NCBI RefSeq assembly: GCF_024498135.1
Contig: NZ_JANHOH010000001.1
Coordinates: forward strand, 930,001-994,000
DNA length: 64,000 bases
Source of the DNA: Mucilaginibacter aquariorum
GTDB taxonomy: Bacteria > Bacteroidota > Bacteroidia > Sphingobacteriales > Sphingobacteriaceae
Direction of reading: 5' to 3'
The stretch's first letter is position 1. Each line of letters starts with the position of its first letter. The notes beneath the pieces were generated by a model, which was given only the letters and a program-made list of their open reading frames with translations, was not told the origin of the DNA and searched no databases. Below, piece after piece: positions 60,800 through 64,000 of this stretch. The translations under genes and the position numbers were made by a program.

Positions 60800-61507
60800 A
60801 TGAGCCTATCAGGAATTTTTCCGATTGACAAATGGGAATTCACAACACCGTCTGTTCTTAATACCCTCTCAGAAGACGATTACAATTTTTTGATCTCCCG
60901 ACAGGGGGCGCAGAAATATCAAAAAGGAGAAATTATTTTTAAGGAAGGTATTGTGCCTTCCGGTATTTATTTTATCCACCAGGGGAAGATAAAAAAATAT
61001 AAAGTTGACCGGAGTGGCAGGGAGCAGATCATCTATGTAGCCAACAAAGGCGAACTGATAGGGTACCACGCTGTTTTAGCAGAAGAACGCTGCCCTGATT
61101 CTGCCGCTACATTGGAAGATAGCCTGGTCAGTTTTATTCCTAAAGAAGACTTTTTAACTATCCTGGATAAATCACCGCTTTTTGCCCGACGCTTATTGAA
61201 AACATTGAGCCATGAGTTTAGTGTGCTGGCCAATGGTATTTCCGTGATTTCGCAAAGAACCGCGACGGAGCGGCTTGCCATCGCGCTGATCGTGTTGCGG
61301 GAAAAGTTTAAGGATGAAGGATCCGGCGAACAAGAGATCATTCTGAATATCTCCAGAATGGATCTGGCCAGCCTGGCCGGGATCGCCCAGGAAAATGTGA
61401 TCCGCCTGTTAAAGGAATTTAAAGAAGAAGGTATTTTGGAAACGGATGGCCGGAAAATATGGATCAAGGATATTAAGCGGCTGGTTAAAAAGTCAAATTA
61501 TCAATAA
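60800..61507 (+). CDS. Crp/Fnr-family transcriptional regulator
   Basis: A 235-residue Crp/Fnr protein. Residues about 25-145 form the cyclic-nucleotide-like sensor barrel (EGIVPSGIYFIHQGKIKKYK, ELIGYHAVLAEERCPDSAAT). A dimer helix follows, then the DNA-binding domain with recognition helix AQENVIRLLKEF; the Glu and Arg that contact TGA in Crp and Fnr are kept. There is only one Cys and no N-terminal Cys cluster, so it is not a classic [4Fe-4S] FNR; the effector may be a nucleotide, NO or haem-bound gas. The ATG at 60800 follows a -7 element by four bases. A perfect FNR-type palindrome lies about 100 bases upstream, and an identical one lies at 56555. Confidence 0.92.
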   Translation: MSLSGIFPIDKWEFTTPSVLNTLSEDDYNFLISRQGAQKYQKGEIIFKEGIVPSGIYFIHQGKIKKYKVDRSGREQIIYVANKGELIGYHAVLAEERCPDSAATLEDSLVSFIPKEDFLTILDKSPLFARRLLKTLSHEFSVLANGISVISQRTATERLAIALIVLREKFKDEGSGEQEIILNISRMDLASLAGIAQENVIRLLKEFKEEGILETDGRKIWIKDIKRLVKKSNYQ

Positions 61508-61764
61508 AAAGTGATGATTTGACGAAATCTAATATAGAAAACGAAAAAACATTATCGCCCGGTGCAAGTTGGGAGCCACATGTGCATAGTCCTTGAACTG
61601 AAGTTTTCGGATCGCCTGGAAGCGGATATGGTTTTTCCTGCCGGCAGTTACGGGAAACAGTATGATATTAACCCTTCGGCGCATCTATACACCAGACCAC
61701 ACTGGTGCTTACATATATGCTGGATAAGCATTGAACGCGGGTGATGGTGGCTATTTAAATTGTA
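61508..61764. other. Intergenic stretch with no supported gene
   Basis: About 257 bases after the Crp/Fnr gene. A 60-codon frame on the plus strand (61562-61744) has an unremarkable composition and no recognised match. The piece borders the decayed P1B-ATPase tail and may hold more debris. Confidence 0.4.
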
Positions 61765-62025
61765 CTAAGCCTTTACTTTCAGCAGGCTTGCATTAATAGC
61801 AACAACAACCGTACTTACGGTCATTAAAACAGCTCCTGCCGCCGGGCTTAATACAACTCCCTGATGATAAAGCACACCGGCCGCGAGTGGCAAGGCAACT
61901 ACGTTATAGCCAGTTGCCCAAACCAGGTTCTGGATCATTTTTCTATAAGTAGCTTTGCCAAATAAAATTAAGCTTACAATATCCTTCGGATTACTATTTA
62001 CCAAAACAATTCCTGCGGTTTCCGG
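61765..62025 (-). pseudogene. C-terminal fragment of a copper/heavy-metal P1B-type ATPase
   Basis: The minus-strand frame reads PETAGIVLVNSNPKDIVSLI, then the last membrane region (NLVWATGYNVVALPLAAGVL, GAVLMTVSTVVVAINASLL), which is the end of CopA/CopB-type ATPases. Only about the last 86 residues are present: the ATP-binding and phosphorylation domains (DKTGT, GDGxND) are missing. The stop at 62026-62028 closes the preceding PEP-synthase frame, and the ATPase fragment follows in the same frame without a start of its own. It is a clear remnant, probably of a metal-resistance gene. Confidence 0.88.
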
Positions 62026-63663
62026 CTAGAGTGTGAAGCCATGAAAATAGTCCGTGAAGGCTTCCTGATCTTTCAATTCCCGGTATTTAACCAGCGCCAT
62101 AGGGTGAACTTTAACCGTGTTATTAATGACAAACTCGATACGCATCAGGCCAACACCATCATTGGGGTAAAAGGAGGAAGTAAATGCGCTGCTGGGATCG
62201 CCAATGATGAGCATGACTTTGGTCTTTTGGGGCATTTCCACATGACTGAGGTTATGGATGCTCTCCTGCCATTCCAGTTCCCCTTGATATACGGTACCGG
62301 TTTACCTCCTGTACAACTTACGGTAATTACCTGTCCGTCTTTGATTTTTTTTGTTGCCTCGGCGGCCCCTATAACCGCCGGGACGCCCAGTTCCCGGGCA
62401 ACAATAGCAGCATGGCTGGTACGGCCGCCTGTATCCGTGATGATAGCCCCTGCTTTTTTAAGAATGGGATCCCAGTCAGGCGAGGTGCGTTCGGTCATCA
62501 GTATTTCACCGGCCTTCAATTTTTCAGATTCTTTGGCTGACTTTAACAGTCTGGCTTTGCCCGATGCGATCTTATTGCTTACTGCTTCACCGGTAACCAT
62601 AACGGTTCCTTTTTTAGTAAGTGTATATTCCTTTACCTGCGAAGGGTTCTTTCGGCTGTGTACGGTTTCGGGACGTGCCTGAACAACAAAAAGCTCCTTA
62701 GTCTTGCCGTCTTTAGCCCACTCGAAGTCCATAGGTTTGCCGTAATGATCCTCGATGATAACTGCCCATTCCGCAATTTTGATGACCTCCTGATCACTTA
62801 ATACATATTCGCTTCTTTTTTTATCCGGTGTATCCTGACTGATGACCGGCTTCTCACTTTGATTTTCTTTTGCATAAATCATCATCGTAGCTTTATCGCC
62901 CAAGCTTTTCTGGATGATGGCTTTTTTTCCGTTTTTTAATGCCGGCTTGAAAATCAGGTACTCATCCGGCGATACATTGCCTTGCACAATATTTTCGCCC
63001 AAACCCCATGTTCCGGCTATATGCACCACGTTACGGAAACCCGATTCCGGTTCCAGAGTAAAGCCGATACCTGAACAGGCCCTGTCTGAACGGACCATTT
63101 TTTGAACGCCTACTGATAAAGCGATCTGATTGTGGTCAAAGTGATTATCCTCCCGGTACTTGATAGCCCTGTCGTTAAATAAAGAGGCATAACAGCGCTG
63201 CACCGCTTTTACCACTTCTTCCTGCCCCTTGATGTTTAAATAAGAATCATGCTGCCCGGCAAAGCTGGCCTCGGGCAGGTCTTCGGCTGTGGCGCTGCTG
63301 CGCACGGCTACGGTAAATGCCTGCTTACCAGACAAACTTTGATAGGCATCAATAATGTCATACTTCAAGTCATCTGGCATCCCCGGCTTTCATGATGAGC
63401 GCCCTTGCCTGCCGGCCCGTAGCTTTCAGGTTGGTAAAATCTTTTTTATCCAGGTGAGCCAACAGTTCCCTTAGCCGGTTCCTTAATTGATTCTCATCGA
63501 TGAAATGCCAGTAAGCACCGGCCGTGGTTGCGAAGCCATCCGGCACCCGGATTCCGTTTTTTTTCAGTTGGTTAAACATTTCACCCAGGGATGAATTTTT
63601 ACCGCCAACCTGCGCGCTATCCGCTTTACCAATATCTTTGAATGCCCGGGTATATGCTGCCAT
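62026..63663 (-). pseudogene. ppsA: Phosphoenolpyruvate synthase, frameshifted and 3'-truncated
   Basis: The N-terminal ATP-grasp part starts at 63663 (AFKDIGKADSAQVGGKNSSL, ending MKAGDAR). One extra G in a GGGG run near 63383 shifts the frame; removing it joins MKAG to MPDDLKYDII. The central part (FTVAVRSSATAEDLPEASFA; TDTGGRTSHAAIVARELGVP, which holds the phosphohistidine) follows. A second break near 62301-62303 (one A lost on the sense strand in GGTAAACC) is restored by an added A, which continues into VEMPQKTKVMLIIGDPSSAF and NDGVGLMRIEF. The frame ends about 27 residues after VHPMALVKY, so about 300 C-terminal residues, including the PEP-binding barrel, are lost. It is probably inactive. 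Sequencing error could explain the single-base slips but not the truncation. Confidence 0.85.
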
Positions 63664-63674
63664 TATGTTTTGCC

Positions 63675-64000
63675 TTAAAAATTAAAAGGATAAGTTTCCG
63701 GCACCAGGTTGCCATCGGGTTTAATATGTAAAGAATGCAAAGCTGTGGTTTTATCGATGTACAGAAAAGCGTCATACCTGGAGCTAAGTATGGTAGGCAC
63801 ATAATTGCCGTATTTTTCGTGCAGCGGGTTATAAACAACGCCTATGGCCCGGTGTGGCATTACTTCATTGTATCGGTCATTATTGCCATCGAAAATAAGC
63901 AGGCGGTTTTCACCATATTTGCGGTGCATCCGTTCTTCCACGCTTCCCTCCCTTGCCGCAGGCACCGGCATCACTTCCATAGTGGCTCCCCATTGTTTAC
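63675..64000 (-). CDS. Erythromycin-esterase-family protein, C-terminal part (5' end outside window)
   Basis: The minus-strand frame is open from the window edge (64000) to a stop at 63675. It reads GATMEVMPVPAAREGSVEE, then PHRAIGVVYNPLHEKYGNYV, SSRYDAFLYIDKTTALHSL and ends LVPETYPFNF. This is the usual C-terminal portion of EreA/EreB-like erythromycin-esterase family proteins, here probably of the non-resistance kind found beside PEP synthase genes. The His/Glu catalytic residues lie in the missing N-terminal part. It is followed after 11 bases by the broken PEP-synthase gene. Confidence 0.8.
   Translation of the reverse strand, partial: KQWGATMEVMPVPAAREGSVEERMHRKYGENRLLIFDGNNDRYNEVMPHRAIGVVYNPLHEKYGNYVPTILSSRYDAFLYIDKTTALHSLHIKPDGNLVPETYPFNF

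Noticed and set aside
61033..61467. 144-codon open frame on the minus strand
   Set aside because: Antisense to the Crp/Fnr DNA-binding domain; no support.
61562..61744. 60-codon plus-strand frame after the Crp/Fnr gene
   Set aside because: Composition is unremarkable, no motif, and it borders decayed genes; kept only as a note.
63675..64000. Macrolide-resistance gene
   Set aside because: Only the C-terminal part is visible and the erythromycin-esterase family is broad; resistance activity cannot be claimed.
1..64000. tRNA, rRNA, CRISPR array, insertion sequence
   Set aside because: No cloverleaf-like or rRNA-like stretch, no regular spaced repeats, and no transposase or integrase motif was seen by eye; a dedicated search could still find small RNAs.

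Overview
The window looks like a chromosome segment of a soil or plant-associated Bacteroidetes bacterium, most likely Sphingobacteriaceae (Mucilaginibacter/Pedobacter type). The reasons are two SusC/SusD pairs, several secreted glycoside hydrolases (GH92, GH32, two GH43), many AraC-type regulators including a membrane-anchored one, DUF4959/DUF5000-type lipoproteins, Bacteroidetes -7 promoter elements (TAnnTTTG), and very few Shine-Dalgarno sequences. I saw no tRNA, rRNA, CRISPR array, integrase or transposase.

Layout. 1-11145 (minus): a sugar-acid catabolic locus. An L-fucose-dehydrogenase-like SDR, an L-fuconate dehydratase and a sodium/solute symporter are followed by SusC, SusD and two surface lipoproteins; an AraC regulator (11516) is divergent. 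12433-15101: a phytanoyl-CoA-dioxygenase-like enzyme, a second AraC regulator and a TIM-barrel sugar isomerase/epimerase. 15185-19090: glpD-glpK-glpF, with an FNR-type palindrome at its head, next to a divergent secreted alditol-oxidase-like flavoprotein. 20725-23593: a small secreted unknown protein, a stand-alone CHC2 zinc-finger protein and an overlapping UPF1/IGHMBP2-like helicase. 23893-28000: a GH92 mannosidase with an extra N-terminal module and a DUF72 protein. 28075-36509: the most unusual locus, a SusC/SusD pair with a Ca-dependent PI-PLC, a purple-acid-phosphatase-like enzyme and a divergent PHP-domain hydrolase. It looks like an outer-membrane system for a phosphorylated (perhaps inositol- or lipid-derived) nutrient.

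36578-40077: two tandem, diverged tail-fibre-like secreted proteins. 40233-45857: a gene remnant, a VOC protein, a K+ channel, a small unknown protein, GH43 and GH32 enzymes and a probably frameshifted gene. 45977-54949: a TPR protein, a membrane-anchored AraC regulator followed by an outer-membrane beta-barrel receptor with a clear operator at its start, a GH43 exo-galactanase-like enzyme, an S41 peptidase and another AraC regulator. 55134-57059: a thioredoxin-like protein, a strong terminator and small genes. 57120-61507: a minus-strand operon (two paralogous methyltransferase-like proteins, DUF983, a SulP transporter) divergent from a Crp/Fnr regulator. An FNR-type palindrome in their shared promoter region is repeated exactly upstream of the small genes at 56.6 kb. 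61765-64000: a decayed zone with a P1B-ATPase tail, a PEP synthase with two frameshifts and a lost C-terminus, and the end of an erythromycin-esterase-family gene.

The main new ideas are the PI-PLC/phosphatase SusCD locus, the locally encoded Crp/Fnr regulon with leaderless promoters, and the L-fucose oxidation route built on an SDR that resembles human HSD17B14.
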